Positions 15,902 through 28,156 of a stretch of 64,000 bases of DNA are shown in pieces. The stretch lies in contig CACAXU010000002.1 of NCBI GenBank assembly GCA_902536515.1, positions 1 through 64,000 on the forward strand, read 5' to 3'. How positions within the stretch are numbered: the first letter of the stretch is position 1; each line of letters starts with the position of its first letter. Both the position numbers and the translations under genes were made by a program. Source of the DNA: an uncultured Litorivicinus sp. GTDB lineage: Bacteria > Pseudomonadota > Gammaproteobacteria > Pseudomonadales > Litorivicinaceae. Under the pieces are notes generated by a model. The model ran no database searches and had not been told where the DNA came from. It saw nothing but the letters and a program-made list of their open reading frames with translations.

Positions 15902-17945
15902 GTGCGAAGTGTTCCTCATGTCCGATCCATCTTTCAATCAATTGTTGACGGATGTCTGTGTGCCCTAGGCGGATTACTTCTGCGAGCTCAGCGATCTCGT
16001 CGAGTAGGTCCGCGTGCTCCGCTAGGTCCGCGACCCGGAAAGAGAGCTCACCGGTCTGCCGCGTGCCGGTCACATCACCTGGGCCCCGGAGCCTGAGGTC
16101 GGCTTCAGCAAGCACAAAGCCGTCATTGGTATCTTTAACGAGATTCAGCCGGTCCCTAGATTGCCGCGAGATTGCGTCACCAGCGAGCAAAATACAGAAG
16201 CTAACCCGTGCACCACGACCAACCCGGCCCCTCAGTTGGTGGAGCTGGGCGAGCCCCAAACGTTCTGGATTTTCGATCACCATAATGTTGGCGTTTGGAA
16301 CATCGACGCCAACTTCAATCACGGTCGTTGCGACCAATAAATCAAGATTGCCATCTGCAAATGCAGCCATCACCTGAGATTTTTCATCGGCTTTCATTCG
16401 GCCGTGGACTAGACCGATCCGTCGATGCGGTAGCTGGAGCCTGAGTTTTTCGGTGCGGCTCTCGGCGGCCTCAGCGACACTTTGTTCGGTTTCCTCGATC
16501 AGTGTGCATACCCAATATGCCTGTCCACCGTCATCAAATTGTGCATCAAGGCGACCGGTGATTTCAGATGCTCTGGCTTGGCTTAAAATTCGGGTGTCAA
16601 CCGGTGTCCGACCCGGCGGTAGCTCATCAATTGTCGAAACATCAAGATCAGCAAAATGCGTCATGGCCAATGTCCGCGGGATTGGTGTTGCCGTCATGAT
16701 CAGTTGGTGAGGCGTCAGGGTTTGCCCTTTTTCGCGTAATAAGAGCCGTTGCGCCACCCCAAATCGGTGCTGTTCGTCGGTGATCGCCAATCCAAGGTGT
16801 TTGAAGACGATCTCATCCTGAAAGAGCGCATGTGTTCCGATGACCATTTGACAGGTCCCATTTTTGAGCTGCTCCAGCATGGTGCGTCTCGGTTGCGTTT
16901 TCATGGAGCCGGTGAGCCACCCGATAGCAATGCCAAGCGGACGGAACCATTCTGAAAATTGCACTGCATGCTGTTCTGACAGTAGCTCGGTAGGCGCCAT
17001 CAACGCGACCTGAAAGCCCGCTTGAATCATAGGCAGAGCGACCAATGCTGCAACCAAGGTCTTTCCCGAGCCAACATCACCTTGCAAGAGCCGCAACATA
17101 GGGTGTCCACGCGTCAGGTCTTGATCAATTTCGTTCAGGACACGCTGTTGGGCTAGGGTTAAGTGAAACGGTAATTGCTCGAGTAATACCGTTCGCGTTT
17201 CCATGGCCATTGTTTTCAGTTGAGGGGCTTGGAAACGACCGTAGTCATCTCGGCGTGTCAGCAAAAACAATCGATGAGCGAGGAGTTCTTCAAATGCCAA
17301 CCGTTCAATAAATGGACTGGGAGGAAGCCCTTTTGCTGGCTGATGAAGTGCGATGAGGGCATCCCAAAGTGCCGGTCGGTGGCTTGTATGTGTTGTGCCT
17401 AAAAGTTCCTCAAGTGCGAAAAAATCAGGGCCTTTGGCGAGTGCTTGGCGGATGATATCTCGTAGTTTGGGTTGCGATAGACCGTCTGTCGTTGGATAGA
17501 TGGGCGTTAGCGTGTCATCCAATGGGGGCGGATCGCCCTTGAAGACAGCGATTTCTGGATGAATGAACTCAGTCACACCCTGATGAATTCGTGGCTCTCC
17601 AAAAATCCGCACAGAATCAGCATTTTTAAGCGTAGTCAGGTAAGCTCGTGAAAAGTGAAACAGCCGGATTCGAGCAGCGCCGCTGATATCTTCAAAGGTG
17701 AGGACTGCCTGTATGCGCCGACCAGGAATCACAGACTGAGAGGTAATTTCGCCTTCAAGTAATTGTGGAATTCCGGGTTTGAGGTTCGCCACTTCAACGC
17801 GAGTCGTTCGGTCTTCATAGCGCGCTGGTAGATGAAATAAAAGATCTCGAAAAGAATACAGCCCGAGCCGGTTGAGTACGTGCTCAACTTTTGGGCCGAC
17901 GCCTGTGAGACTTTGTAGTTCGCTAGGCTGCCTGGTGTTTGCCAT
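15894..17945 (-). CDS. recG: ATP-dependent DNA helicase RecG
   Basis: Branch-migration helicase that acts on stalled forks and recombination intermediates. The wedge/OB domain starts at SLTGVGPKVEHVL. Helicase motifs LLQGDVGSGKT, ITDEQHRFGV (DEQH form), MTATPIPRTLAM and the GRVGRG motif are in order. The ATG at 17945 (MANTRQ) gives 683 residues and places the N-terminus like Pseudomonas RecG; in-frame starts at 17981/17978 are possible. The start lies 23 bases inside the end of oxyR. Confidence 0.94.
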   Translation of the reverse strand: MANTRQPSELQSLTGVGPKVEHVLNRLGLYSFRDLLFHLPARYEDRTTRVEVANLKPGIPQLLEGEITSQSVIPGRRIQAVLTFEDISGAARIRLFHFSRAYLTTLKNADSVRIFGEPRIHQGVTEFIHPEIAVFKGDPPPLDDTLTPIYPTTDGLSQPKLRDIIRQALAKGPDFFALEELLGTTHTSHRPALWDALIALHQPAKGLPPSPFIERLAFEELLAHRLFLLTRRDDYGRFQAPQLKTMAMETRTVLLEQLPFHLTLAQQRVLNEIDQDLTRGHPMLRLLQGDVGSGKTLVAALVALPMIQAGFQVALMAPTELLSEQHAVQFSEWFRPLGIAIGWLTGSMKTQPRRTMLEQLKNGTCQMVIGTHALFQDEIVFKHLGLAITDEQHRFGVAQRLLLREKGQTLTPHQLIMTATPIPRTLAMTHFADLDVSTIDELPPGRTPVDTRILSQARASEITGRLDAQFDDGGQAYWVCTLIEETEQSVAEAAESRTEKLRLQLPHRRIGLVHGRMKADEKSQVMAAFADGNLDLLVATTVIEVGVDVPNANIMVIENPERLGLAQLHQLRGRVGRGARVSFCILLAGDAISRQSRDRLNLVKDTNDGFVLAEADLRLRGPGDVTGTRQTGELSFRVADLAEHADLLDEIAELAEVIRLGHTDIRQQLIERWIGHEEHFAHV

Positions 17946-18852
17946 TGAGCTGAGGGCCGACCTGTTTTCTGATGACATCAATCAATAGATCGATTGCCTC
18001 GGTTCTTGGGAATTGTTTTCTCCAAGCGATGGCCACGGTGCGTGATGGTTCAGGTTTCGAGAATGGCTTGGTTTTCAGATAGCCAGGTGCGTAGTTTTCG
18101 AGTCCCGCCGCTGAGGCAGGCAGGACGGTGACGCCTAACCCTGAGGCGACCATGTGGCGTAAGGTTTCAAGGGAGCTTCCCTCAGCAACCACATTGTTCT
18201 GGTTGTATGAAGATCTCGATAATGCTGGGCATGCGTCGATGACCTGATCCCGGAAACAATGGCCTTCCCCCAACAGCAGCACGTTTTCTGTATGCAACTG
18301 TTTGGGCGGAATACTTGGCTCTTTGGTCCACGGATGGTTTTCTGGTAACAAGACTTCAAAAGGTTCAGTATACAGGTGGCGAACCTCCACATCAGGTTCG
18401 GTAAATGGCAATGCAATGATAATGGCATCAAGCTGACCTTTCTTCAGCATCTGTCGAAGTATCCCAGTGAAGCTCTCCTCAATATATAACTTCATCCGAG
18501 GTTCTGCTGTCTTGAGCGCTGGCAATAGAGTCGGGAATAGGTAGGGACCGATGGTGTAAATCGCACCGATGCGCAACGGGGTCAAGAACGGGTCTTTGAC
18601 GTGGTCAGATAACTCTTTAAATGAATCCACTTCCCGCAGAATGCTGCGAGCCTTTTCCACTAACTGCTCAGCTACTGCGGTGAGGTGAACACCCGTTTTA
18701 CTGCGTTCGAACAGGGTGACACCGAGTTCATCTTCTAGTCGCTTCACGCCGATGGACAAGGTAGGCTGACTGACGAAACATTTGGACGCCGCGCGACCGA
18801 AATGTTTCTCGTCGGCGACGGCGATGATGTAGCGAAGTTCTGTGAGGGTCAT
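17923..18852 (-). CDS. oxyR: Hydrogen-peroxide sensor OxyR (LysR family)
   Basis: LysR-type activator of peroxide defence. The N-terminal winged helix reads LTELRYIIAVADEKHFGRAA and the C-terminal effector domain follows. With the ATG at 18852, Cys199 and Cys208 (GHCFRDQVIDAC) fall at the same positions as the redox pair of E. coli OxyR, which strongly supports OxyR over other LysR proteins. Length 309. An in-frame ATG at 18882 would run into the divergent neighbour. It overlaps recG, as in many oxyR-recG pairs. Confidence 0.93.
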   Translation of the reverse strand: MTLTELRYIIAVADEKHFGRAASKCFVSQPTLSIGVKRLEDELGVTLFERSKTGVHLTAVAEQLVEKARSILREVDSFKELSDHVKDPFLTPLRIGAIYTIGPYLFPTLLPALKTAEPRMKLYIEESFTGILRQMLKKGQLDAIIIALPFTEPDVEVRHLYTEPFEVLLPENHPWTKEPSIPPKQLHTENVLLLGEGHCFRDQVIDACPALSRSSYNQNNVVAEGSSLETLRHMVASGLGVTVLPASAAGLENYAPGYLKTKPFSKPEPSRTVAIAWRKQFPRTEAIDLLIDVIRKQVGPQLNGKHQAA

Positions 18853-18856
18853 TGTT

Positions 18857-19669
18857 GTGTCTAATCCTTGGGATATCGTCATCCTAGGCTGTGGTCAGTT
18901 AGGTGGCAACCTGAAAACAGCTCTTGAGGCAGAAAAAATTCATGTATTGGGCGTCCGAAGAACACCGGTTCCAGACGATTCAACGTTTATCAGCCTTGAT
19001 TTAGATGTTGCCGATGATTGGGAGCAGTTCGCCCAAGTAAAGCTAGCTCAAAATGCGGTCATTGTTGCTATTGTGACTCCGGATGCTCGAACGGAAGATG
19101 CATATCGACAACGTTATGTGGGTGTTTCTGAGAGACTTCGCCAGTTTGTCTCTGTGCCTAATCGGGAGCATCCAGTGATTTGGGTCAGCTCAACCGCTGT
19201 CTTTGGCCAGTATCAATTCGGCGTCTTGGATGAATTTGTCCAAGCTGAGCCTGATAATTGGCGAGGTCGCTGTCTTCGCGAAGCTGAGCAAAATATTGAG
19301 CGGATCCAAGCGGCGACAGTGATTCGGTTTACGGGGCTCTATAACGCGCGAAGTTTGGGACGACTTCAAGACCAACGATTTAGGGAACAATTGAATTCAA
19401 AGGCCGTATCGAACCGAATACATCGGGAGGATGCGGTCTCTTGGCTATACGCACTGACATGTGATTATTTGCAAAAAACGCCAGTTCCGTCATTGATTCA
19501 TGGTGTTGATATGGGGTCAGCGTTTTACCAACAGATTTACGATTTTCTTGATGGTGTGTCGTCGGCTATCGAGCCGGCGACCACCGGACGAATTGTGAAT
19601 TCGCGTTACCGAGATCGGATGCCTGCACTTCAATATCCGACCTGTGAAGCGATCGTTAACTCACCATAA
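18857..19669 (+). CDS. NAD(P)-binding Rossmann protein, SDR/epimerase-like (YeeZ type)
   Basis: The Rossmann motif [12 protein letters not shown] lies at the N-terminus, [12 protein letters not shown] is in the mid-region, and an [14 protein letters not shown] segment matches extended SDR proteins such as YeeZ. Substrate unknown. The start is GTG at 18857 with GAGG 9 bases upstream, giving 270 residues; GTG 18842 would overlap oxyR. Only 4 bases separate it from the oxyR start, so each promoter must sit inside the other gene. Its last 14 bases overlap ridA. Confidence 0.72.
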   Translation: MSNPWDIVILGCGQLGGNLKTALEAEKIHVLGVRRTPVPDDSTFISLDLDVADDWEQFAQVKLAQNAVIVAIVTPDARTEDAYRQRYVGVSERLRQFVSVPNREHPVIWVSSTAVFGQYQFGVLDEFVQAEPDNWRGRCLREAEQNIERIQAATVIRFTGLYNARSLGRLQDQRFREQLNSKAVSNRIHREDAVSWLYALTCDYLQKTPVPSLIHGVDMGSAFYQQIYDFLDGVSSAIEPATTGRIVNSRYRDRMPALQYPTCEAIVNSP

Positions 19670-20036
19670 TGCCATCCACCTCAACGCGCGCGCCTTTTGG
19701 TAATTCAGCAACTCCAATGGCTGCACGTGCGGGATAGGGCGCTTCGAACAACTCTTCCATAATTTGATTGACCATAGGAAAGTGGCTCAGGTCGGTGAGG
19801 AAGACATTGACCTTCGCGAGGTGACTTAGACTACCACCAGCTGCCTTACAAACTGCTGCCAAGTTGGTGAATGCTTGACGGACCTCAGCGTCAATGTCTC
19901 CTTCAACTAATACCATTGTGTCTGGTAAGAGTGGGATCTGACCAGATAGGTAGGTTGTTTGTCCAACTTTTACCGCTTGAGAATAGATTCCGATTGCAGC
20001 AGGGGCATTCGCGGTTGCAATAAAGCTTTTGTTCAT
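19656..20036 (-). CDS. ridA: Reactive enamine/imine deaminase RidA
   Basis: Trimeric YjgF-family enzyme that hydrolyses reactive 2-aminoacrylate and similar imines made by PLP enzymes such as threonine dehydratase (ilvA is also in this window). Family features are seen: [21 protein letters not shown], the catalytic-site stretch [20 protein letters not shown], and 126 residues. It is 2 bases after spoT, the common gammaproteobacterial order. Confidence 0.95.
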   Translation of the reverse strand: MNKSFIATANAPAAIGIYSQAVKVGQTTYLSGQIPLLPDTMVLVEGDIDAEVRQAFTNLAAVCKAAGGSLSHLAKVNVFLTDLSHFPMVNQIMEELFEAPYPARAAIGVAELPKGARVEVDGIMVS

Positions 20037-20038
20037 AG

Positions 20039-22168
20039 TTAGGCCCGTATCCGTGAGATTTTTGTAGCCGACTTAATCCGACGAACATGACGGACAACAT
20101 TCGCTAGATGTTGCCGGTCACGAACGCCAACCTCGAGAACAATCACACTGGTTTTCGCATCACGCTCTTCACGATTTATTCGGTCTATCGCAGCATCGGC
20201 ATCTGACACAGCAGATGCGATATTGGCAATAATGCCTGGTTCCGCCTCTACGATTATTTTTAAAGCGGTATAGAACTCGCCATTGAGATCATCATCCCAT
20301 GTGAGAAAAACACATTTTTCCGGTTTGTCGCGAATTTCTGAGACGTTATGACAGGTTTCATGATGGACCACCATGCCACGGCCTCTCGAAATATGGCCGA
20401 CGATTGGATCCCCAGGAATTGGTCGACAACATTTCGCATAGCTCGTCAAAAGCCCTTCGGAGCCTTTGATTGCCAGTGGCCGCGCTTCGCTTGTTTGTGA
20501 GAGTTTCGCAGGTTCGGCATCTGCATTGGGGGCGAGGCGTCTAGCGACTGAATATGCGACACGATTTCCTAGACCAATGTCTTCAAGGATATCGTCAAAT
20601 TCAGTCAGTTCAGCCTCTCTAACCAGTTGAAGTCGTTGCTCGTCGGTGACTTGTTCGAAGCTAAAACAAAGATTTGCTAGAGCACGACTCAGGAGTCGTT
20701 GTCCCAGATTGACGGATTCCGAACGTTGTTGGTTTTTTAAAAAATGTCGAATTGCGGAGCGCGCCTTTCCCGTTACCACAAAAGATAACCAAGCCAGATT
20801 GGGTTTGGCGTGCTTGGCGGTGACAACCTCGACCGTCTGGCCTGATTGGAGAACCGTTGAAAGTGGTGCTAGTGCTTTATCGATTCGGCAGGCGACGCAT
20901 TGATTGCCAACGTCGGTATGCACCGCGTAAGCAAAATCCACTGCTGTTGCCCCGGTCGGTAACTCCATAATTTTGCCTTTCGGGGTAAAAATATAAATAT
21001 CGTCTGGGAATAAATCGATTTTAACGTTTTCGATAAATTCGAGTGAATTACCGGCTCGCTGCTGGATCTCTAATAAACCTTTCACCCATCGATTGGTTCG
21101 TTGGACCGCAGCTGTGTCGTCTGACCCCGCTTTGTAGAGCCAGTGAGCAGCAATACCGCCAGATGCCATAGCATCCATTTCAGATGTCCGAATTTGAATT
21201 TCGATCGGTACACCATGCATCCCAAACAGCGTTGTGTGCAGACTTTGGTAACCGTTTGCTTTCGGGATTGCGATGTAGTCTTTGAAGCGACCAGGGCGGG
21301 GTTTATATAAATTATGTACAATGCCAAGAGTACGATAACAATCATCGACGGAATCCGTCACAATTCTGAATGCATAAACATCCATGATGTCAGAGAACGA
21401 TTTACTTTGATCACGCATCTTTCGATAGATGCTGTTTGCTGCTTTTTCTCGACCCTCGATGCGCGCTTTGATCGCACTGTTTTCAAGCGCGCCTTCGAGT
21501 GACTCAAGGATCTCGGACACAATTTTTTTACGGTTGCCTGAGACATTTTGTACAGCTCGCTCGATTCGCTCGATCCGCATCGGATACATCGCGCGGTAGG
21601 CAAGCTCATGCAGTTCACTTCGGAGTTCGTACATACCGAGACGATTGGCAATAGGGCTATAGATATCAAGGGTTTCGCGTGCGATTCGACGACGTTTTTC
21701 GGGATTTAACGACCCAATCGTACGCATGTTGTGAAGCCGGTCCGCGAGTTTCACAATGATTACACGGATGTCACGAGCCATCGCGAGCGTCATTTTTTGA
21801 AAGTTTTCTGCCTGAGCCTCGGCGCGAGTCTCGAAGCTGATGTGGGTGAGCTTACTGACGCCATCGACTAACTCAGCAACTGCTTCTCCAAACTGTGATT
21901 GCAATGCATCTTTGGCGATTCCTGTGTCTTCAATCACATCATGTAGCATCGCCGCCATGAGGCTTTGATGATCCATACGCATGTCCGCGAGAATTTCCGC
22001 AACTTGTAGTGGATGAATAATATAAGGATCGCCAGATCGGCGTTTTTGCCCGTCGTGTGCTTGTTCGGAATAAAGATATGCGCGTCTGACCTGACGGACT
22101 TCATCGTCCTCTAGATATCGGGTCAAACGGCTACATAAGCCGTCAATTGTTTCGACGGCGGCGTTCAT
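20039..22168 (-). CDS. spoT: Bifunctional (p)ppGpp synthetase/hydrolase SpoT
   Basis: Controls stringent-response alarmone levels. In order: an HD hydrolase domain with His52, HD at 76-77 and ED at 80-81 (LHDVIEDTG), the synthetase domain with the [10 protein letters not shown] motif, a TGS domain ([24 protein letters not shown]) and a C-terminal ACT domain. The intact HD residues mark it as SpoT or a Rel-type bifunctional enzyme, not RelA. Length 709. Operon gmk-rpoZ-spoT-ridA. Confidence 0.96.
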   Translation of the reverse strand: MNAAVETIDGLCSRLTRYLEDDEVRQVRRAYLYSEQAHDGQKRRSGDPYIIHPLQVAEILADMRMDHQSLMAAMLHDVIEDTGIAKDALQSQFGEAVAELVDGVSKLTHISFETRAEAQAENFQKMTLAMARDIRVIIVKLADRLHNMRTIGSLNPEKRRRIARETLDIYSPIANRLGMYELRSELHELAYRAMYPMRIERIERAVQNVSGNRKKIVSEILESLEGALENSAIKARIEGREKAANSIYRKMRDQSKSFSDIMDVYAFRIVTDSVDDCYRTLGIVHNLYKPRPGRFKDYIAIPKANGYQSLHTTLFGMHGVPIEIQIRTSEMDAMASGGIAAHWLYKAGSDDTAAVQRTNRWVKGLLEIQQRAGNSLEFIENVKIDLFPDDIYIFTPKGKIMELPTGATAVDFAYAVHTDVGNQCVACRIDKALAPLSTVLQSGQTVEVVTAKHAKPNLAWLSFVVTGKARSAIRHFLKNQQRSESVNLGQRLLSRALANLCFSFEQVTDEQRLQLVREAELTEFDDILEDIGLGNRVAYSVARRLAPNADAEPAKLSQTSEARPLAIKGSEGLLTSYAKCCRPIPGDPIVGHISRGRGMVVHHETCHNVSEIRDKPEKCVFLTWDDDLNGEFYTALKIIVEAEPGIIANIASAVSDADAAIDRINREERDAKTSVIVLEVGVRDRQHLANVVRHVRRIKSATKISRIRA

Positions 22169-22171
22169 GAT

Positions 22172-22453
22172 TTAGAAATCGTTATCGAACACTGGCTGAC
22201 GCGGCTCGAAACGTGCGCGAGCCATCTCAAGCTCAGCTTCAGTCTTTGCATCCTCGGCGTCGAGTGCTTCACGATTAATGAGCCCTTCCGCGATCTCGCG
22301 TAATGCTATGACCGTCGGCTTGTCATTTTCTTCCGCTACTAGTGGGTCCTTGCCGCCTGTAGACAACTGGCGCGCACGTCGCGTGCCTAGCATTACAAGT
22401 TCAAAACGATTCTCGACATTTTCGAGACAATCTTCGACAGTCACTCGAGCCAT
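22172..22453 (-). CDS. rpoZ: RNA polymerase omega subunit
   Basis: Small RNA polymerase subunit that helps assembly and forms part of a ppGpp site. The protein starts [20 protein letters not shown] and includes the RARQL helix and [13 protein letters not shown]. Its 93 residues are standard. It lies 3 bases before spoT, a conserved link between polymerase and alarmone enzyme. Confidence 0.96.
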   Translation of the reverse strand: MARVTVEDCLENVENRFELVMLGTRRARQLSTGGKDPLVAEENDKPTVIALREIAEGLINREALDAEDAKTEAELEMARARFEPRQPVFDNDF

Positions 22454-22497
22454 GGTTCATTAATCCTCAATAAAATCTAATTAATATAATAAGCAAT

Positions 22498-23118
22498 TTA
22501 TCGTTGTCCGAGAAGTTTTTCTAGAAATTTCGGGTGTTTAGACTGAATTTGGGCGTAGCGCTGTCGGTGGCTTAGGATAATAGACTGAAGTTGTTTAAGC
22601 GCGATTTCGAAATCGTCATTGATCACCCAGTAATCGAAATATGGCGCTTGCGCTATGGTCTCATCAGCTTCTGCCATTCGCACATCGATAATTGCCGCAT
22701 CATCTTGTCGTCGACCGATCAGACGTTCCCGAAGAGCTTGGCGAGTGGGTGGAAGAATAAAAATAGAGACCGCCTTTGACGCCATGTTGCGAACTTGCGC
22801 TGCGCCCTGCCAGTCAATTTCTAAGATTACGTCTACTCCCGAGGCGAGCTGGGCTTCGACAGCTTGTTTCGATGTACCGTAAAAATTTCCGAAGACCTGT
22901 GCGTGCTCAAATAGAGCACCGGATGCAATTAAACGCTCGAACTCTGATTGTTGAACGAAGTGGTAGTCACGACCATCGACATCATTTGGGCGTGGGCTTC
23001 GAGTGGTATGAGATACGCTGACAGCCAAATCTCCGACGCGCGCGAGGGTCGCAGCAACGAGACTGGTTTTGCCAGCACCGGATGGCGCTGATATGACAAA
23101 TAGCTGGCCCTGCGACAT
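22498..23118 (-). CDS. gmk: Guanylate kinase
   Basis: Phosphorylates GMP to GDP. The P-loop SAPSGAGKTSL is near the N-terminus, followed by HTTRSPRPNDVDGRDYHF and EIDWQGAAQVR. The ATG at 23118 (MSQGQLF) has GGA about 6 bases upstream and gives 206 residues, as in E. coli; an in-frame ATG at 23142 lacks a ribosome site. It heads the gmk-rpoZ-spoT-ridA run and is divergent from rph. Confidence 0.96.
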   Translation of the reverse strand: MSQGQLFVISAPSGAGKTSLVAATLARVGDLAVSVSHTTRSPRPNDVDGRDYHFVQQSEFERLIASGALFEHAQVFGNFYGTSKQAVEAQLASGVDVILEIDWQGAAQVRNMASKAVSIFILPPTRQALRERLIGRRQDDAAIIDVRMAEADETIAQAPYFDYWVINDDFEIALKQLQSIILSHRQRYAQIQSKHPKFLEKLLGQR

Positions 23119-23189
23119 GAAAGATCCGTTTGAGACAGTCATAATGCGATTCGATATTTAAAGCTTAGTTCAAATAGAGAGGTTCCGCC

Positions 23190-23909
23190 ATGCGACCAAG
23201 TGGCCGCGCATTCGATGCATTGCGTCCTATTTCCTTCAAACGTCGATTTACACGCCATGCGGCGGGTTCAGTTTTGGTCGAATTTGGTGATACTCGCGTT
23301 TTGTGTACAGCATCTGTGCATGAGCAAGTGCCACGCTGGATGAAGGGTAGAGGCCAAGGTTGGATTACCGCTGAGTACGGTATGTTACCGGGGTCAACGC
23401 ATACTCGCTCTGATCGGGAGGCGGCGCGCGGCAAACAATCAGGTCGAACCCAAGAGATTCAGCGTCTGATTGGTCGATCGCTACGGGCTGCGGTTAATTT
23501 GCAGAAGTTGGGCGAGCGCCAAATCACGGTTGATTGTGATGTTTTACAAGCCGATGGTGGAACGCGAACAGCATCGATCACTGGAGGCATGGTTGCTTTG
23601 GTTGATGCGATCAACGGTTTGCAACGCCTTGGAATTCTATCTGAGGATCCCTTGATCAATTTTGTTGCCGCTATCTCTGTCGGTATTTATCAAGGTCAGC
23701 CGGTACTGGATCTCGACTATCTCGAGGACTCGAGTGCCGATTCAGATTTGAACTTGGTGATGGCTGAGGGTTCAAAACTGATTGAACTCCAAGGGACAGC
23801 AGAAGCGGCTCCGTTCAGCCGTGACGAATTGAAAGCCCTATTGGATTTGGGGGAGACTGGGATCGCGCAGCTGATCGATGCGCAGAAGGCAGTATTGGTA
23901 GCAGGTTAA
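23190..23909 (+). CDS. rph: RNase PH
   Basis: Phosphate-dependent 3'-5' exonuclease that trims tRNA precursors. Recognised by [16 protein letters not shown], the catalytic-region stretch [20 protein letters not shown] and the [19 protein letters not shown] motif. Length 239 is normal and AGAGAGG precedes the ATG. The stop TAA shares bases with the stop of the convergent crc-like gene. Confidence 0.96.
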   Translation: MRPSGRAFDALRPISFKRRFTRHAAGSVLVEFGDTRVLCTASVHEQVPRWMKGRGQGWITAEYGMLPGSTHTRSDREAARGKQSGRTQEIQRLIGRSLRAAVNLQKLGERQITVDCDVLQADGGTRTASITGGMVALVDAINGLQRLGILSEDPLINFVAAISVGIYQGQPVLDLDYLEDSSADSDLNLVMAEGSKLIELQGTAEAAPFSRDELKALLDLGETGIAQLIDAQKAVLVAG

Positions 23910-24697
23910 TCGTCTTCCTCATCGCTGACTGAAACGTCGTAATCGACGATCAACGGGACTCGGTCGTCGAAACGTCGCTTTGACACGTAACCTGCAGCCA
24001 GGACACGCCGCGAAATCTCAAGCGACGTTAACTGAAGATCTGTTCGCCATGCACCAGGACTTGGCATGTCGAACACCTCAGGCCCCGGAAACCAACTGTA
24101 TGCTGGTTCATTGGCAAAGACTTCGCGAAATGCATCAACATAGCCGATATCATTGAGAAGCGTGTCGATCCAATGCCGATCTTCTTTTGTAAATCCGGGC
24201 GATTCATTGTGTTGATGCCACTCTTCAAGATCGATGGTGCGAGCGGCCACACCAAAATCACCACAGAAGATAAAATGACGTCTTTTTTTTCGGATTTTCC
24301 GCATCCATGTCTCGAGTGACTCCAGAAAGGCAGCGCGTAATCCTCGGGAGTCCGCAGTCGGTGATGGCGGTAGAACAGACACAACGCTGATGTGTTCAAA
24401 GTCGGCTTGGATATACCGTCCGTCTCGATCTAGATCGTATGAGCCCAAGCCTCGCATCACCGCTTTAGGCGTATGACGTGTGAAAATCGCAACACCACCC
24501 GTATCTTCGTCTTCACCCTCAAAATAAAATGTGTCAAATCCCTCGGGATAGAAGCGAGAGTCGCCCGTGACCTTATATTCACGCACACGAATGTCTTGTA
24601 GGCAGATGATGTCTGCATCTTTACTTGCCATCCATTCAATGAGGCCCTGTTTAACAGCCGAAATTAAACCATTGCATCGTAGGCTGATTACGCGCAT
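23906..24697 (-). CDS. crc: Crc-like protein of the exonuclease III fold, catalytic residues lost
   Basis: The fold follows ExoIII/AP endonuclease, and the gene sits between rph and pyrE exactly where crc sits in Pseudomonas. Catalytic positions have changed: E. coli Asn7 aligns with Arg7 (SLRCNG), Glu34 with Asp35 (LQDIRV), Asn153 with Gly149 (CGDFGV) and His259 with Arg246 (DDRVP). It is therefore very unlikely to cut DNA. In Pseudomonas, Crc works with Hfq to repress translation of catabolic mRNAs; that role here is inferred. Start ATG 24697, 263 residues. Confidence 0.8.
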   Translation of the reverse strand: MRVISLRCNGLISAVKQGLIEWMASKDADIICLQDIRVREYKVTGDSRFYPEGFDTFYFEGEDEDTGGVAIFTRHTPKAVMRGLGSYDLDRDGRYIQADFEHISVVSVLPPSPTADSRGLRAAFLESLETWMRKIRKKRRHFIFCGDFGVAARTIDLEEWHQHNESPGFTKEDRHWIDTLLNDIGYVDAFREVFANEPAYSWFPGPEVFDMPSPGAWRTDLQLTSLEISRRVLAAGYVSKRRFDDRVPLIVDYDVSVSDEEDD

Positions 24698-24782
24698 CAA
24701 AAGATTTTATGTCCCTGAAGTGAGTGACCAGATGAACTGGTGTACTATTTTTAATCGATGATTGTAATGCTAGACGCGTCCT

Positions 24783-25430
24783 ATGTCCCCATACAAGCGT
24801 TCCTTTTTGGAATTAGCCCTTGATGCCAACGCTCTAAAGTTTGGCGAGTTTGCGCTTAAGTCAGGCCGGGTGAGCCCTTATTTCTTTAATGCATCAGCAT
24901 TTTCCAGTGGACTTCAATTACAAATCCTAGGTCGATGTTATCGTGACGCCATTGCCGAACATGGTGTTGAGTTTGATGGACTATTTGGTCCTGCATATAA
25001 AGGAATACCGCTTGCAAGCTCAGTTGCGGTTGCCTTCGCGGATCGAGGAATGGATTACCCGGTGTCATTCAACCGAAAGGAAATAAAGGATCACGGTGAA
25101 GGTGGGATCCTGCTTGGCGCGCCACTGAATGGGCGAATTTTGGCAATTGATGATGTGGTAACAGCAGGAACGGCCGTACGAGAGTCGGTCAGTTTTATCG
25201 CAAATCACGGTGCGAGTTTGTGTGCGTTTTGTGTCGCAGTTGATCGGCAGGAGCGGGGCCGAGAGGGTACCGGATCTGCGCTTGCTGAGCTCTCCGAAAC
25301 CTTCCAATTGGCCCCGATTTCAATTGTGACTCTCGATGACATTTTGGCGTTTGCCACGGACGACACGCGGGTTGCAGATGACGTCGCACGGCGTATTGAA
25401 GCATATCGAGCCCAATACGGGGCGCTGTGA
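24783..25430 (+). CDS. pyrE: Orotate phosphoribosyltransferase
   Basis: Converts orotate and PRPP to orotidine monophosphate in pyrimidine synthesis. The PRPP loop ILAIDDVVTAGTAVRES is clear, along with FGPAYKGIPLA and SFNRKEIKDHGEGG. Length 215 matches E. coli (213). Divergent from the crc-like gene; its stop is 1 base from the argB stop. Confidence 0.96.
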   Translation: MSPYKRSFLELALDANALKFGEFALKSGRVSPYFFNASAFSSGLQLQILGRCYRDAIAEHGVEFDGLFGPAYKGIPLASSVAVAFADRGMDYPVSFNRKEIKDHGEGGILLGAPLNGRILAIDDVVTAGTAVRESVSFIANHGASLCAFCVAVDRQERGREGTGSALAELSETFQLAPISIVTLDDILAFATDDTRVADDVARRIEAYRAQYGAL

Positions 25431-25431
25431 T

Positions 25432-27706
<2,275 letters not shown>

Positions 27707-27707
<1 letters not shown>

Positions 27708-28156
27708 TAATGCGTCCCCGTGTGGCCAAAACCGCCTTCACCACGCTCCGATACGTCAAAATCGTCTACTTCGACAAAATTTGGTTTCACGACTGGGGTA
27801 ATGATTAGCTGTGCAATTCGATCCCCGGGCTCGATTGTCTCAGGCTTGCTACCGCGGTTCCATGCGGAAATCTTGAGTTCGCCCTGGTAGTCGGAGTCGA
27901 TCAAACCGACCAAATTGCCGAGCACTAGACCTCGGTGGCCAAGTCCACTTCGAGGCAGAATCATTGCGCAAAGGCCCGGATCCTTCAGATGGATTGCAAT
28001 CCCAGTCCCGATCAGTTTTGTCTCGCCGGGCTGAAGTGTTACCGTTTGATCGAGACATGCGCGCAAATCAACGCCTGCAGAACCTGGTGTGCTAACCTCT
28101 GGGAGAGGCCAATCATTGCCAACGCGAGGGTCGAGACGTTTAAATTCCAGGTTCAT
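27707..28156 (-). CDS. dut: dUTP diphosphatase
   Basis: Removes dUTP and makes dUMP for thymidylate synthesis. Five trimeric-dUTPase motifs are visible: [37 protein letters not shown] and a Gly-rich C-terminal [10 protein letters not shown]. Length 149. Its start lies 17 bases inside the coaBC 3' end. Confidence 0.96.
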
